Shown here: positions 1 to 11,100 of the stretch, piece after piece
Numbering within the stretch: position 1 is the first letter of the stretch
How the letters are laid out: each line of letters begins with the position of its first letter
Assembly: GCA_035629175.1 (NCBI GenBank)
Contig: DASPIL010000072.1
Span: forward strand, 1 to 44,357
Source: Verrucomicrobiia bacterium
GTDB taxonomy: Bacteria > Verrucomicrobiota > Verrucomicrobiia > Limisphaerales > DASXHY01
Direction of reading: 5' to 3'
Length of the DNA: 44,357 bases
Program-made: the position numbers and the translations under genes
The notes under the pieces: generated by a model
What the model was told of the DNA's origin: nothing
What the model saw: the letters and a program-made list of their open reading frames with translations, nothing else
The model's database searches: none

Positions 1-3000
1 AATGCCATCGCGCGCCGCTCCGTAGGTGTACAACTTGCCGTCAGGCCAGTAGTTGAGCACCTCTTCAAACTTTGCCTGGGCTTGGCCAGTCAACCATGTG
101 GCCTGCACATGCGGCGCGCCGTTCCACATCCGCGACAGGACCCGTTGGAAACGCCAGTTGTTGGTGCGCAGGAATAAAAGCCCGTTGTCTTCGTACCCAT
201 ACTGGAACAGGTCGAATCCCGCGGGCTGGACCGCCCACATTGTATTGTCCACGCGGTAGCCATACCCAAATCCGCCTCCATAACCCGCTCCCGCCTGCTG
301 CAAAACCCCGCGCCGACCACCCGCGTCCCAAAGCTGTATGAACTGGCTGAGGGTATTCCCAGCAAGGCTCACAATTTCGTTGGTGGCCTGGCTGTAGCCG
401 TCGGGCCAGCGCTTGACGGTGGTGGCCGGATTGACACCCGAGGTTTGTGCGTAGTTGGTGACGCCCCCCCGCTTGTCATAATCAAACACGGTCACCAGTG
501 TGTGTTCCGGCACCTTGCCGCCTGCAGCGTTGGTTGCCACTCGCCGAAACAGGTCGTATGTGAAGGTGTTCGTCACCGCCCTGCCAAGATCGACGGATTG
601 CTGCACCAAGCCAGCCCATGGGCCGGCCGCCGTGATGATATTGGTGATATTCCGAGTGATTTGGGCACCGTTGAAAATCCGCTCGCTCGTTGGCTGGTTC
701 GCCAGATTGTAGGTCGCTGACCATGTGAGCCCACCTGGCATCGACATGCTCGTCAACCCACCTTCGCCATTATAGGTGTGAGTCACGGTTGCGCCGTCGG
801 CGAGTCGTTTTGTTTTAACACGTCCCAGTCCGTCGTAAGTGATTGCGGTCTCCCGGCCCATTTCATCGAAGATGGCAACCGTCCGTCCGGCGGCATCAAA
901 GACCGTCCGCGCCACATAAGCACTATTGAACTGGCTGTTGTTAGGTCCGAGGAAGCGCACCGTCGCCACAACTCTGCCATTCGAATCCAAAGATGTGCGG
1001 TTCGTCAGAATTTGCAGTGAACCCGCTGAAGTCCCGATTTGCTCTTCAACGTAGTGTTTATCGTGGGAGTAAAGATAGCGTTTGGATCGGACTAGCGCAT
1101 TGCCGGCGTCACGAATTTCCTCCAGGACCGGACGTTGGAGCGCGTCGGTGGCTGTCACCGCTATGCGGCCAATTCGGTTCCGATTCGTCGTCCAAATCCC
1201 CGCCGCGTCATAAAAATTCGTGCTGACCTGCTGGCCGGACAGCGCAGTCTCCGGCGGACCTCCGGCAATCTTGACCCGGTCCAAGGCGTCGAACGTTGAA
1301 AAGAATACAGCCCCAGCCGCATCAATGTTCGTGGTGGTGTTTCCACGGCGATCGAACATGTTGGTGATGCTGACAAGCACAGCTCCAGTTCCCAACTTGA
1401 ACTGCCTGCCGAGTTGCCGCGCGGAATCCAAATACGTAGTTTGCCAATAGCTTCCATTGGGTTCGTATTCACGCACCGGACGTCCAATCAGATCGTAATT
1501 CCATCCGTTGGTGGTGCCGTCGGCATTCTTTCGGAAGTACGGCTTTCCTGCAATCGTGTGTAAAACCTCGGTGACGCCACCCAAAGCATTTGTGCTGAAT
1601 TTAATTTCCCCTCCCGGCTCATACGCCACTGAATTGGTGGAGAGAGCGTTTCCGCTCGCATCGTGAAACACCTTCCGCGTGAGCTGGCCGATGGCGTCAT
1701 ACTGCATCACCACATAATTGCCAACCGGGTCCGTTTCTCTGATCAGGTTTCCGAAGGCGTCATATTGATAGGTAGTGATTGAATACAGCTCGTCGCCAGA
1801 TTCGGCTTCGACGAGACCGCCCGGGGTGGCCCAACTGCGCCATCGCACTTCCACAATCTTTCGTCCAGCTCCGTCGTAATCCATCCAAACGTAATCCTCC
1901 GGATCATACTGCGGCCCGTCAGACCACGTCTTCTCTCCGTTGTGATTGTAATAGGAATACTCCCAGCCTAGCGGAACGCCCGCTCCCGGCTCATACGTTT
2001 CCTCGGCAATGACACGGCCAAGGCCGTCGTGCTCGAAGCGATACGTGCGCCCGGCGGCATCCACCTTTTTGAATAACTCCCCGCGCGCATTGTAAAACAG
2101 CCAGTTCGTGACGTGCGGATCCGTTGTCGATGTGTATCGAATTTCGTTGGTGATGAAGCCGCCGCCGTTGTAGCGGTATTCATTGGTTGCAGCGTCCGGG
2201 GAACCGAACGCCCGCACTTCCCGCAGCAGCATGCCAAAGGCGCGGTTCGTCCAGGTCCGGTTCCCCGCTGGCACAACGCTCGTCACGCTGCCGTAGAACA
2301 TCGCATTCGTGACCATCGGCTGCGCCGACTTGTAGGAAATCACCCGGCTCGGCAGGAATTTAAACGAAGCGTCGTAGTGAATCGCGTTGCTGTTGCCCAA
2401 CGCGTCGATCATGGTGATCGCAAGCTGGTTCGTGTTGTAGGCAGTGCGGGATGATGACACCTGGGTTCCCACTCCATTCGTCAGGGCGCCGGTCACGATC
2501 GTGTTCGTGACATTCCCAAACTGGTCGTACCGATACTCCGTCCAAAGCCCCCGCTTGTCCTGCTTCTTCCAAATGCTCCGGGGATAATACCCGGGCTGCG
2601 AGGGGTTTTCGTCATACCACTGCTGCGTGATCGTCTGACTGAGTGGATCGGTAATCTTCGTGATCCGGCTGTTCGTGTAATCATAACGCGTGACCTTGTT
2701 GAAAACATCTGTGATGAGCGTGTGCCCCGTGATGCCGTTGGTGAACGAGTTTGTCAGGACGAAGTTGTTGTTGTAAATGAACTGCGCGTTGGTGACGAGG
2801 TTGAGATCAGACCCTACGGTTGCGGCTTGTATCGTCACCCGGCGCTGTGAGTCATAGACATTCCTCAGCATTCGGCCCTCCGGCTTCAATTCATACGACA
2901 ACAGGTGCATGGAGTACGGCTCCTCGGTGACTTTGCCGGAATTCGTGACGGATTGGGTGCTATGCTGGTACTCGTACGCAATCTCCGAGGCGTCCGGCAA

Positions 3001-6000
3001 TGTCACCTTAACTAAATCACCGAAGTCGTCGTAACGGTATTGAAGGTGGCGGCCATCACCGGAAAATGCCTCAACAATATGCCCGTATACATCATACCGG
3101 AATTGGAGGTAGCCGCCGCTCGAACTGTCCACACGGATCAATTCCCCAAAGTCGGTTGCAAGTTCGTTGGTGCCATACGTGAAGATGAGGCTGTTGCTGC
3201 GACTGTCCCGCCATTCCGCCAGGTAGGGACGGCTTCTTTCAAGAAAGTTTGTGCCTAGGTCTATGGGGAACGCCAGCAGCTGGTAACGCCTTACATCGCC
3301 GTTCGGGCTCAGCAGGTAAAAATTGGTCTTTGTAGCCTCTTCCTTCCGCTCGATTCGGGACAAAAGCAGGTTTGCAGTGGAACCCACACCTTCAGTCCGA
3401 TAATTGACGAGGCTCGGGTTTCGGAGGAGTGTCGGAACCCACAGGTTATTGTTTGTTGATGTTGGTTCATAAGCAAGGACACAGCCGTCGGGCTCTGCTG
3501 CATACATTACCGTGCCATTGGTTGTGACGCTGATGTATGGCGTAAAGGCCATCTTCCAACCGAATCCAAACTGGTTGTCGGCCGTGTTGTGACTTGAATA
3601 GTTGCGGCGAACCTCGAGTGGCAAGGGACCCACCAACGTCAGGTCCACTGTATCAACATAAAACTCCCCGGAAACCGCATGGACAGGATCGGAGACCGCA
3701 GACCAAGCCTGCTTGAGGGCGTCTCCCACCCAGCCTAGAAACGACCGGGATTCGCCGAAGAAAGTACTATTTGCATAAGTCTGGTTGAACCCGCTTCCAC
3801 CAACGTTGAGGTATCCCGCCGCTTGAAAAGCCCATTGGTTTTGAAATGGGGTGTAAGTGTAACCGCCTGCCAGCGAATGTTGATAAACGCTCCAGGTCTG
3901 GGAAGCGTTGAACGTCTCGTAGGCGAAAGGATGATATGTGCTGCTTGGAGTGGAATAGTTGACTGAATAGTTTCCCGCCCAGTTCACATTCAAAGAGACG
4001 TTCCACAGGTTACCTGCCATCAGGGAAGTATCCGGGATGTAAGCACCCCAACCTCCATTGGCATTTCCGCTGATGAGGGCGGAGTATGTGCCATTACGAT
4101 CGATGATTAACGCTCCTGTACCTGTATAGTCTCCGCCGTCGCTGGCGATACTACCCGGTGTCACAAATGCCTGGCTCTCGCTGCTGCCGATTACGCCTTC
4201 AATCACACGATCCCAGATGGCGGAATCAATCCTGTTGGGTGAGTAACCACCGAAGAATGAATTGGTTTCCACGAGACGCACGTTCCCCTGATTGACAAGC
4301 AAAATGGGCTTCTTGTTTGAGTTGGTCGAATTTCGACGTGAAGCAAGCTGCAGCAGTCGGACCGTCGAGATTGCATCAGCCTGCTGATAGAAGCTGTTGA
4401 TGATTTCATGCTCTTTGGCGGAGGCATCGACGATCGACAACAGGTTGAAGCCGTCGTTTCCAAAATTCACTTCTTCTGGCGAGTCCGGGCGCGACGTTGG
4501 ACATAAGGCCGTATAGCGCTGGTTAAAAAACATGTCCACGCTCGGCTGAACATATATCATAGGGCCGTCTGGAAGATTCCCGTTCTGTTGCACTTTTGCA
4601 ATCAGACGGGCTGACCCGATGGCCACGGTGGCAACTGGGGTCCTTCGGTGAATCCGCGCGAGTTCAGGAAGAAAACGGTTGCATTTTTCATAATAGGCCA
4701 TGCCCATGAGATAGGTGAGGGGCCCATGATACTGCTCAACAGCTAGCTTGTTTGTTATCGAGGGAGTCGCTTTGATCTGTCGTTCCATTTCCCAGACGTT
4801 CCGGGCGAGCGGCTCCAACATCTCCTTGGAAACACGTCCGAAATTTAAACAAAGGGCGTTGAGATCCCCCCGCGATATTTTCATTGTCCGACTAACCGTA
4901 TCGGGATTGTCCAACACGCGGTAGCGATTGAGGGTGACCTTCACGCTCACGTCGGTTCCTGGATTGGGGAACGTGAGCACCTGGGCGTTGACAATTGACC
5001 CGTTTGTGAAACTGTTCGTTACCGTGACTCCGGATCGATATGGCGCCAAATAGAGTTTCAATCGGAGGTTGGAATCCGGATCCGACGTGGCTCTGTCGTG
5101 CACGAGCAGTAACGGCCTATTGTGTATATCACACGTGCGGAGGCCAGAGGTGTTCATGATATTAGTGCCGAAGCGAAGCACTTCGATCTGGACGGTGTTA
5201 AAAATATGCCCCGATGGAAAAAGGAAGGGATTCCAACTCGTAAACGTCGGCGAAGTGAGGATAGAATCCGAAAGCGATTCGGCTATTCGATTAGTGGGAG
5301 CGAGAATCGTGGGGGTAGGGAACTCGTCCCAGGAATTGTACGCTTTCCGGCGGTTTACACATCGCACTCCCATTTCATCGTAGGAAATTCCTGGAGCGTT
5401 TGTCGCTAGATACTGCCGTGCGAACCGTGGAAATAACGTTTCGGGAGCGTCAGCTGGCCCGCCAAAGCTTATAACTTCTGCTCGGTTTTGGATATAGCCA
5501 ATCACCCATTCCATCGGCGTGTCATACTCCGGCGGCATAAAATCATAAAGGTTGGGTCCCTCAATGATTTCCGTGTCTTTTATCCAGGGAAACAGATGAA
5601 CCCAACGGTTATCAATGTAGGCAGCGACCCAGGGGTAATTGACCGCAATGTATTCGTACGAATTGCTCTGTTGCGTGAAGGGGTCGTAAGCGCCTTTGAG
5701 TTGAACGCGTAGCATTCGGCTCAGACGGCGGTCCAGCATTCCCATTCCCCCATTAGTGGTGAATGCATAGACCGAGGGGATGCCTGCCTGCCGCATCAGG
5801 TAGACGAGCAGGGCGCATTGTTCAACCGGTGAGCCTTGACGCTCCAGAAAAGTGGCCAGTGCGCTCCGGTTTACTCCACCGAGGCGAACCATTCCTTTCA
5901 TGATTTGATTTGTGCCCAACGGGTCGATCGCATCCGTAAGGTCAATTTCGTTTTGCACAAACCGCGCGAGAGCCATTGGGTCATGCTTCATGGACTGAAC

Positions 6001-8187
6001 AAAATCGTCGAGAGTCGGATGACGCCTAAGTTCGGGGCTTTGGTCGAGATTGGTGTACGTTCCAACCGGCTGCGGGACCTGCACGACGTTGCTTACCACC
6101 AATTTGGTATCCAATATCTCGTCGAGCGACTTTCCATCATACAACGGAGGCAACGGCTTCCCTTCAAAGTGAATCTGCGAAAGAAACCGAATATTCCATG
6201 GGGGGGCAGGAATGAACTCAGCACTGTAGAGTGGCGTCCAAGTGGGAGTGTGACTCCCAGACAAAGACATCCAACCGTTAGCGCCCTGACCCTTGAATTT
6301 TACAACGAATATATAATTTGTCGCCACATCACGTGCCTCGTGAGTCAATTCAAGGACGCCGTTGTTGGTAACGCCGTAAGCAAACGGATACTCGCGAGTT
6401 GAAAGCGTTGTTGTAAGGCCAAAAGCGGTGACAGACTGTTTGAGACCATTGGTCAGGAAAGTAGACCATGCGTTGTTGGTGAGAAGGTAGTGGGGTATGG
6501 CCACATCCGTCGATCCGACGAGAGCGAAGGTGGCGCGAGAATAGACGTCAATCTTCAGAGCGTTCGAATACTGGTTCAGGAAAGGATAGTCGTTTGTAAT
6601 CGCTGGACATCCGCTGAACACGACAAAGCGATACGACCGTTCGGCAAAAAGTGAGGAGCCGCCGACACGAGAACCGAACGCAACGATGGGATTTTGAGTC
6701 GGAATGCGGAGTGGAAGATGGGTCTGACCGTTCGCACCCGAGTTTGTCTCGTTATAATGATACGCGAGTGGTGCATTTGTAAAAAAAGGAAGCAGGTTAG
6801 TCACTATTCCGCCGCTTGGCGCCAGCAATTGCCCGGTCTGGAAATCCAACGGAATCACGAAAGATGCAAAATCAGCATTTGTTTCACTCCCACGCCGATA
6901 GGCGCCGGGATGCACCTTCGTAGAAGACCAGTTACGAGAATATCCCCAATCGAGGCCGGCACCATACGCGACCGGCGTGCATTCAAAGGTCATCCCACTG
7001 CCTAATGGACGTGCCCCCCAGTATTTCAGTGTCCCGCTACTGTCCAGGCAAGCTGATGTGTGGAATGTCGTGAAGTCGTCGTCATTAAAGTCGAGCTCGT
7101 CATAACGCTTGGGCCCAGTTTTTCCGATATAGAGCACCTTAGCAGGGTTAGATACCACTGTCGGGGAAAGTCGATAGTCCGAACCGCAAAAGCCGAGTCC
7201 CCAATACCAATCCTCGTTTCCGTTTCGACCCCACACCCACATTTTTCCGTCGCGATCGAGCGCATACCCTTGGCGCGATCCGGCCCGAATCTGGCATATG
7301 TTGCTGAGCGATGAGTTCATAGTCGGAACCAACCGATTATTTTGGTTGCCAAGGCCCAGTCTTCCACTCTCGCCCTTACCCCAAACCCAAACGGTTCCAT
7401 TAGTCCTGAGTGCCATTGAAAAGTCCTCGCCTGCGGCAATTTCCATGACGCCATCTAAATTTGGAATCAGAATGGGACTTGCTCGGTCAGCTCCTATTGG
7501 GATGTTGTCATCGCCAAGCTGCCCCCCGCCGTTATCACCCCATGCCCAAACCGATCCATCTGAAGAAAGGGCTAACGCGTGATCCATTCCGCATGCAATT
7601 CGAATAGCATTGGTCACGGTCATCACTGAAACCGGCAAAGTGACCTTTCCCGGCGACTTAGAGCCAATTCCAAGCTGCCCCTGGTCATTCTGTCCCCAGC
7701 TCACTAAGCGGCCGTTCGGAAGAATGGCAACGGAAAACTTGAAACCGGCATCGATATCTCGCGCTGTGAGATTGGGAATTTGTCTCGGCGTGTGACGGTC
7801 GAGCGTATCTCCCAATCCGAGTTGGCCGTCTTCGTTTGCTCCAAACGACCAGACCGATCCATCCCATTTCAGAACGTGCGAGTGACGGCTTCCGGCTGCG
7901 ACGGAAACAGCGCCTAGAATCGCCGGGATCCTTCTCGGATAGTCAATCCATCCTCCGTCCGGTGAGTTATAGAGACCCGCGAGCTGTCCATGGCTATCGC
8001 CGCCCCAACCCCAAACCGTCCCATCATGTCGAACCATCAGCCCGAACTGTGAGCCGCAAGCAATTATTGTCCGATTCTCCATGTTTGTGAGAAGATTCTG
8101 GCTAAATCCGCTCAGACAAGCTGGAACCAAGGCGCAGAGCAAAAGGATGTGCCCAAACAATAGTGAATAGAGTGGAGGCGGGTTCAT
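1..8187 (-). CDS. Giant secreted Rhs/YD-repeat protein with RCC1 propeller (3' end beyond window)
   Basis: This frame is open without a stop from the ATG at 8187 down to base 1, giving 2729 codons of a gene that continues outside the window. Residues 1-30 form a signal peptide (MNPPPLYSLLFGHILLLCAL and following). Residues about 38-400 hold seven RCC1-like repeats of the type DGTVWGWG...GQLG, expected to fold as a propeller. Residues about 770-870 resemble a transglutaminase core: Cys791 is kept, but Tyr851 and Phe866 stand where His and Asp are expected. At about 1499 a DUF6531-like segment begins (DPVHAVSGEF), followed by at least ten YD repeats (such as YRYDQFGN and YQYDAFGN) to the edge. 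The family makes large shell proteins that encapsulate or display a variable C-terminal domain; that end is not visible. It starts 11 bases after the preceding gene, with no clear Shine-Dalgarno. The reading frame is certain; a toxin role is not shown. Confidence 0.93.
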   Translation of the reverse strand, partial: MNPPPLYSLLFGHILLLCALVPACLSGFSQNLLTNMENRTIIACGSQFGLMVRHDGTVWGWGGDSHGQLAGLYNSPDGGWIDYPRRIPAILGAVSVAAGSRHSHVLKWDGSVWSFGANEDGQLGLGDTLDRHTPRQIPNLTARDIDAGFKFSVAILPNGRLVSWGQNDQGQLGIGSKSPGKVTLPVSVMTVTNAIRIACGMDHALALSSDGSVWAWGDNGGGQLGDDNIPIGADRASPILIPNLDGVMEIAAGEDFSMALRTNGTVWVWGKGESGRLGLGNQNNRLVPTMNSSLSNICQIRAGSRQGYALDRDGKMWVWGRNGNEDWYWGLGFCGSDYRLSPTVVSNPAKVLYIGKTGPKRYDELDFNDDDFTTFHTSACLDSSGTLKYWGARPLGSGMTFECTPVAYGAGLDWGYSRNWSSTKVHPGAYRRGSETNADFASFVIPLDFQTGQLLAPSGGIVTNLLPFFTNAPLAYHYNETNSGANGQTHLPLRIPTQNPIVAFGSRVGGSSLFAERSYRFVVFSGCPAITNDYPFLNQYSNALKIDVYSRATFALVGSTDVAIPHYLLTNNAWSTFLTNGLKQSVTAFGLTTTLSTREYPFAYGVTNNGVLELTHEARDVATNYIFVVKFKGQGANGWMSLSGSHTPTWTPLYSAEFIPAPPWNIRFLSQIHFEGKPLPPLYDGKSLDEILDTKLVVSNVVQVPQPVGTYTNLDQSPELRRHPTLDDFVQSMKHDPMALARFVQNEIDLTDAIDPLGTNQIMKGMVRLGGVNRSALATFLERQGSPVEQCALLVYLMRQAGIPSVYAFTTNGGMGMLDRRLSRMLRVQLKGAYDPFTQQSNSYEYIAVNYPWVAAYIDNRWVHLFPWIKDTEIIEGPNLYDFMPPEYDTPMEWVIGYIQNRAEVISFGGPADAPETLFPRFARQYLATNAPGISYDEMGVRCVNRRKAYNSWDEFPTPTILAPTNRIAESLSDSILTSPTFTSWNPFLFPSGHIFNTVQIEVLRFGTNIMNTSGLRTCDIHNRPLLLVHDRATSDPDSNLRLKLYLAPYRSGVTVTNSFTNGSIVNAQVLTFPNPGTDVSVKVTLNRYRVLDNPDTVSRTMKISRGDLNALCLNFGRVSKEMLEPLARNVWEMERQIKATPSITNKLAVEQYHGPLTYLMGMAYYEKCNRFLPELARIHRRTPVATVAIGSARLIAKVQQNGNLPDGPMIYVQPSVDMFFNQRYTALCPTSRPDSPEEVNFGNDGFNLLSIVDASAKEHEIINSFYQQADAISTVRLLQLASRRNSTNSNKKPILLVNQGNVRLVETNSFFGGYSPNRIDSAIWDRVIEGVIGSSESQAFVTPGSIASDGGDYTGTGALIIDRNGTYSALISGNANGGWGAYIPDTSLMAGNLWNVSLNVNWAGNYSVNYSTPSSTYHPFAYETFNASQTWSVYQHSLAGGYTYTPFQNQWAFQAAGYLNVGGSGFNQTYANSTFFGESRSFLGWVGDALKQAWSAVSDPVHAVSGEFYVDTVDLTLVGPLPLEVRRNYSSHNTADNQFGFGWKMAFTPYISVTTNGTVMYAAEPDGCVLAYEPTSTNNNLWVPTLLRNPSLVNYRTEGVGSTANLLLSRIERKEEATKTNFYLLSPNGDVRRYQLLAFPIDLGTNFLERSRPYLAEWRDSRSNSLIFTYGTNELATDFGELIRVDSSSGGYLQFRYDVYGHIVEAFSGDGRHLQYRYDDFGDLVKVTLPDASEIAYEYQHSTQSVTNSGKVTEEPYSMHLLSYELKPEGRMLRNVYDSQRRVTIQAATVGSDLNLVTNAQFIYNNNFVLTNSFTNGITGHTLITDVFNKVTRYDYTNSRITKITDPLSQTITQQWYDENPSQPGYYPRSIWKKQDKRGLWTEYRYDQFGNVTNTIVTGALTNGVGTQVSSSRTAYNTNQLAITMIDALGNSNAIHYDASFKFLPSRVISYKSAQPMVTNAMFYGSVTSVVPAGNRTWTNRAFGMLLREVRAFGSPDAATNEYRYNGGGFITNEIRYTSTTDPHVTNWLFYNARGELFKKVDAAGRTYRFEHDGLGRVIAEETYEPGAGVPLGWEYSYYNHNGEKTWSDGPQYDPEDYVWMDYDGAGRKIVEVRWRSWATPGGLVEAESGDELYSITTYQYDAFGNLIRETDPVGNYVVMQYDAIGQLTRKVFHDASGNALSTNSVAYEPGGEIKFSTNALGGVTEVLHTIAGKPYFRKNADGTTNGWNYDLIGRPVREYEPNGSYWQTTYLDSARQLGRQFKLGTGAVLVSITNMFDRRGNTTTNIDAAGAVFFSTFDALDRVKIAGGPPETALSGQQVSTNFYDAAGIWTTNRNRIGRIAVTATDALQRPVLEEIRDAGNALVRSKRYLYSHDKHYVEEQIGTSAGSLQILTNRTSLDSNGRVVATVRFLGPNNSQFNSAYVARTVFDAAGRTVAIFDEMGRETAITYDGLGRVKTKRLADGATVTHTYNGEGGLTSMSMPGGLTWSATYNLANQPTSERIFNGAQITRNITNIITAAGPWAGLVQQSVDLGRAVTNTFTYDLFRRVATNAAGGKVPEHTLVTVFDYDKRGGVTNYAQTSGVNPATTVKRWPDGYSQATNEIVSLAGNTLSQFIQLWDAGGRRGVLQQAGAGYGGGFGYGYRVDNTMWAVQPAGFDLFQYGYEDNGLLFLRTNNWRFQRVLSRMWNGAPHVQATWLTGQAQAKFEEVLNYWPDGKLYTYGAARDGI

Positions 8188-8198
8188 GGGAGTGGAGC

Positions 8199-11100
8199 CT
8201 ATCGAGATACAGTGGAACCGTTTGCAGGCGAATCGATCGTGATCGAGGCTGGCATAGATCCAGCCAGGTGCGGGCTTGACCCCAGAAAATCCTCAATTAA
8301 GTCAGGCCATCCGTCACCGTCACTATCGAGGCTGATATCGAAATGAAAATCGGCTCCTATGGTTTCAGGGTCCAGGCAATAGTTGAAGGTCTGAAGATTA
8401 TCGAACACTCCCTTCGCCTGCAGGCCCGCAGATCGGCTGCTTCCAAGCGAGAACCCGAGAGCCCGCGCGGCCAGCCCGGGGTGAGCCGTTACGCCCGACC
8501 CAACCGCTGCAAGGTTTCCATTAATATATAGTGCCGTTCCGTTGCTGGAATACGTGAGAACGACCTGCTGCCAAAGGTTCGAAGTCCATTGCACAGACGT
8601 GGATACATTTGTTATCAGAGTTCCGGCGGTGTTGGTCTGGGTGGCGAACCATAGGTTTGTTCCAGTCGGATGCAATCCGATCGCGAACCACCCGTTGGTC
8701 GTTCCCTTGCTGCCAACTTCCAGCAGACGCGATTCAGTCTGTGGTCCAGTTCCACCCGCATTTAGGCTGGTCCAAAGCGGTTTAAACCAGAATCGAATCG
8801 ATCCTTTGCGAAGGACCAAATTCGCATTGCAATTGTCAGTGTCTTGATCTCGATAAACCAGCGACGAACCGGTGTTCAGGATGCGGACTGCATTGCTGTT
8901 CCAGCTAAAAACTCCCCGGAGATCATTCGTTTGCAACGGTAACTGGCCTTGTGCACCAACCCACGTGTTGGTATTGTTGAATCCCCAATGCCCTAAAGCC
9001 ACAGGCTTGACGCTGTCTGAATTCTGCGGATCGGTGATATCCAGAGCTTCTTGGCAGTCGCAGATCCCATCATAGTCCGAGTGATTTGTGCCCCACACCC
9101 TGACCACAAAAAGCCCCAGATTTGCAATGAGGTTTGAACATCCCGTCCCCGACGCGGTCGCCGTCACCGTGACATTAAAATGGTGGTCCCCGGCTTGAGT
9201 GAATGTTGCCGGCAATGCGGGCGTGAACACCAGATTTCCGGAAACATAAGAAACAGTATTGGTCTCGAAATGTTGAAGGTTGTAAGCGTAGTTTATCCAA
9301 TCACGGACCAGGGCCGGGCTGAACACCGCTGCAGAACTCATGACTGGTAGTGTCGGGCTTCCCCCAGTGCAAATATTTGTGGTCATGTAATTGAGAGTGC
9401 CGGGGTCGATCACATCCCCGGCCTGCAGGCACCTGTTTGGAGACGGGTTGTGATATCCGATGTCTACAGGTGTGCTTCCCTCAGGAGAATCGAAAGGGAC
9501 CTGTGTTGTGAAATCGTGCAGCCCAACATTGCCTGCGCCGACGCTCCCCGCATCGATCAATGGCGAATGGGCCGGAAGATAGAAGCGGCCAAATGGTCCA
9601 ACCTGCCAGTTGTGCGTTGAGTTCGTGACGTTTCTGCCGCCCGTTGGGACGGCTGTGGCAGCGCCAAAAACGTAAGCATTGTGGCTGTTCGTTATGTACA
9701 GCGGGTTGCCTCCCGAAGGGTTGCCAATGGAAAAGAGCGTGCGGTCGAATGTGCAATCTTTGATGCTGGAATACCAGTAAGGCGCTGACGGCTCGGAGTG
9801 GCCGAAGTCAACCCATCCACCATAGTGAGTGCAGTTGCGTAACACAAAGCTCGCGGCGGACAACCCAGTGTTGTTGACCAGATAAATCCGATCGAACAGT
9901 GTATTGGTGTATGCGCTCTGGGTATTGTAACCCCCCTGATTGCCAACGTAGAACTCGCAGTGGTTTGCCGTAACCCGAAGCATGTTGTTGTAGTCGCGAA
10001 AGTGGCATGGCCCCGCAGCCAGCAAATAACTCCGGAGGAACGTTGCGACAATGCGTGACGGATTATGCGTTTGCATGGAACCCGTTCCGCGGATTCCGGC
10101 AAGCCATCCTTTCTCATTCCACGTGTTGTTTACCCCTTCCTGGACTGTTGAATAGCGCGCCAGGATGCAGGGCGAATCAGCGGTCCCAACCAGACTCGCT
10201 GTGACTCCATTCGGGATCGATATGCCATAGCCAGGGCCGCTTGATCCCGGCAGTTCGAACCATCCTACAGCAGTCCCGGGAGCGAACGTGATGTTTGTGT
10301 TCGCAGTCACGCCCCCAAACACATAATCCAAGGCATCGTAATGGAACCCCCGATCTGGAATGTCCAACTCCCTTTCGACGATAGGGCCAAAGGTGCTTTC
10401 GACAGAAAATATCTCGTTTGAGAACACCGTTGGCGGGAAAGTGGTTTTTCGTCTTAGTTCCGCCGAAAGCCTCGGCGTGATCGCCGTGACACCGGAGTTG
10501 CGATTCGTGCTTCCGGAAGGGAGATAATGATCTGCGGCCCCAACAGTGTGAAAAATTCCGTCGCTGCTGGAATGAACACTCACAGCCTCGTGCGCGAATG
10601 GAGCGGTGTTGGTAACGGCGATCAACAAGCTGTTCGTCACGAAAAAGTTTGTGCCCAGGTTGTGGTTCAACCAAGATGCCGTGTGAGATGTAAGGTGCTC
10701 AACATGACCCACAGCGCCGTTGCCGGTGAAGTTGGTAAGGACACGGACAAGCAGGGCGTTTTGAACTTTAATTGTTGTATTCGTCACGGCGAATCCCACA
10801 CCGCTATTGAGCACCTGGACGTTGCCGAATGTATGCGTTGAACCGCCGTTGATTGCCACCGCGGTTTGCGCGTTTGCGATCCGCAGGTTCCACAATTCAT
10901 AATCGCTTGCGGAAACGCCGGCATTCAAGTGCAATGCGGTCCTGGCGTACTGGCCGTTTCCTGGATTGCCGGAAGCGCCAGGTAAATTCTCACCCGCGCG
11001 ATTGTCATCCTTTGATATCATTAGCACTGGCCCGTAATTGCGCCCCAGCCATGTTATGGGAGTATTAACCAGAAGGGAGGCGTTGCTTGCGTACTTGATC

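Noticed and set aside
5836-6402. A 188-codon plus-strand frame inside the giant Rhs gene
   Set aside because: The minus-strand Rhs frame is continuous and has domains; this one has none.
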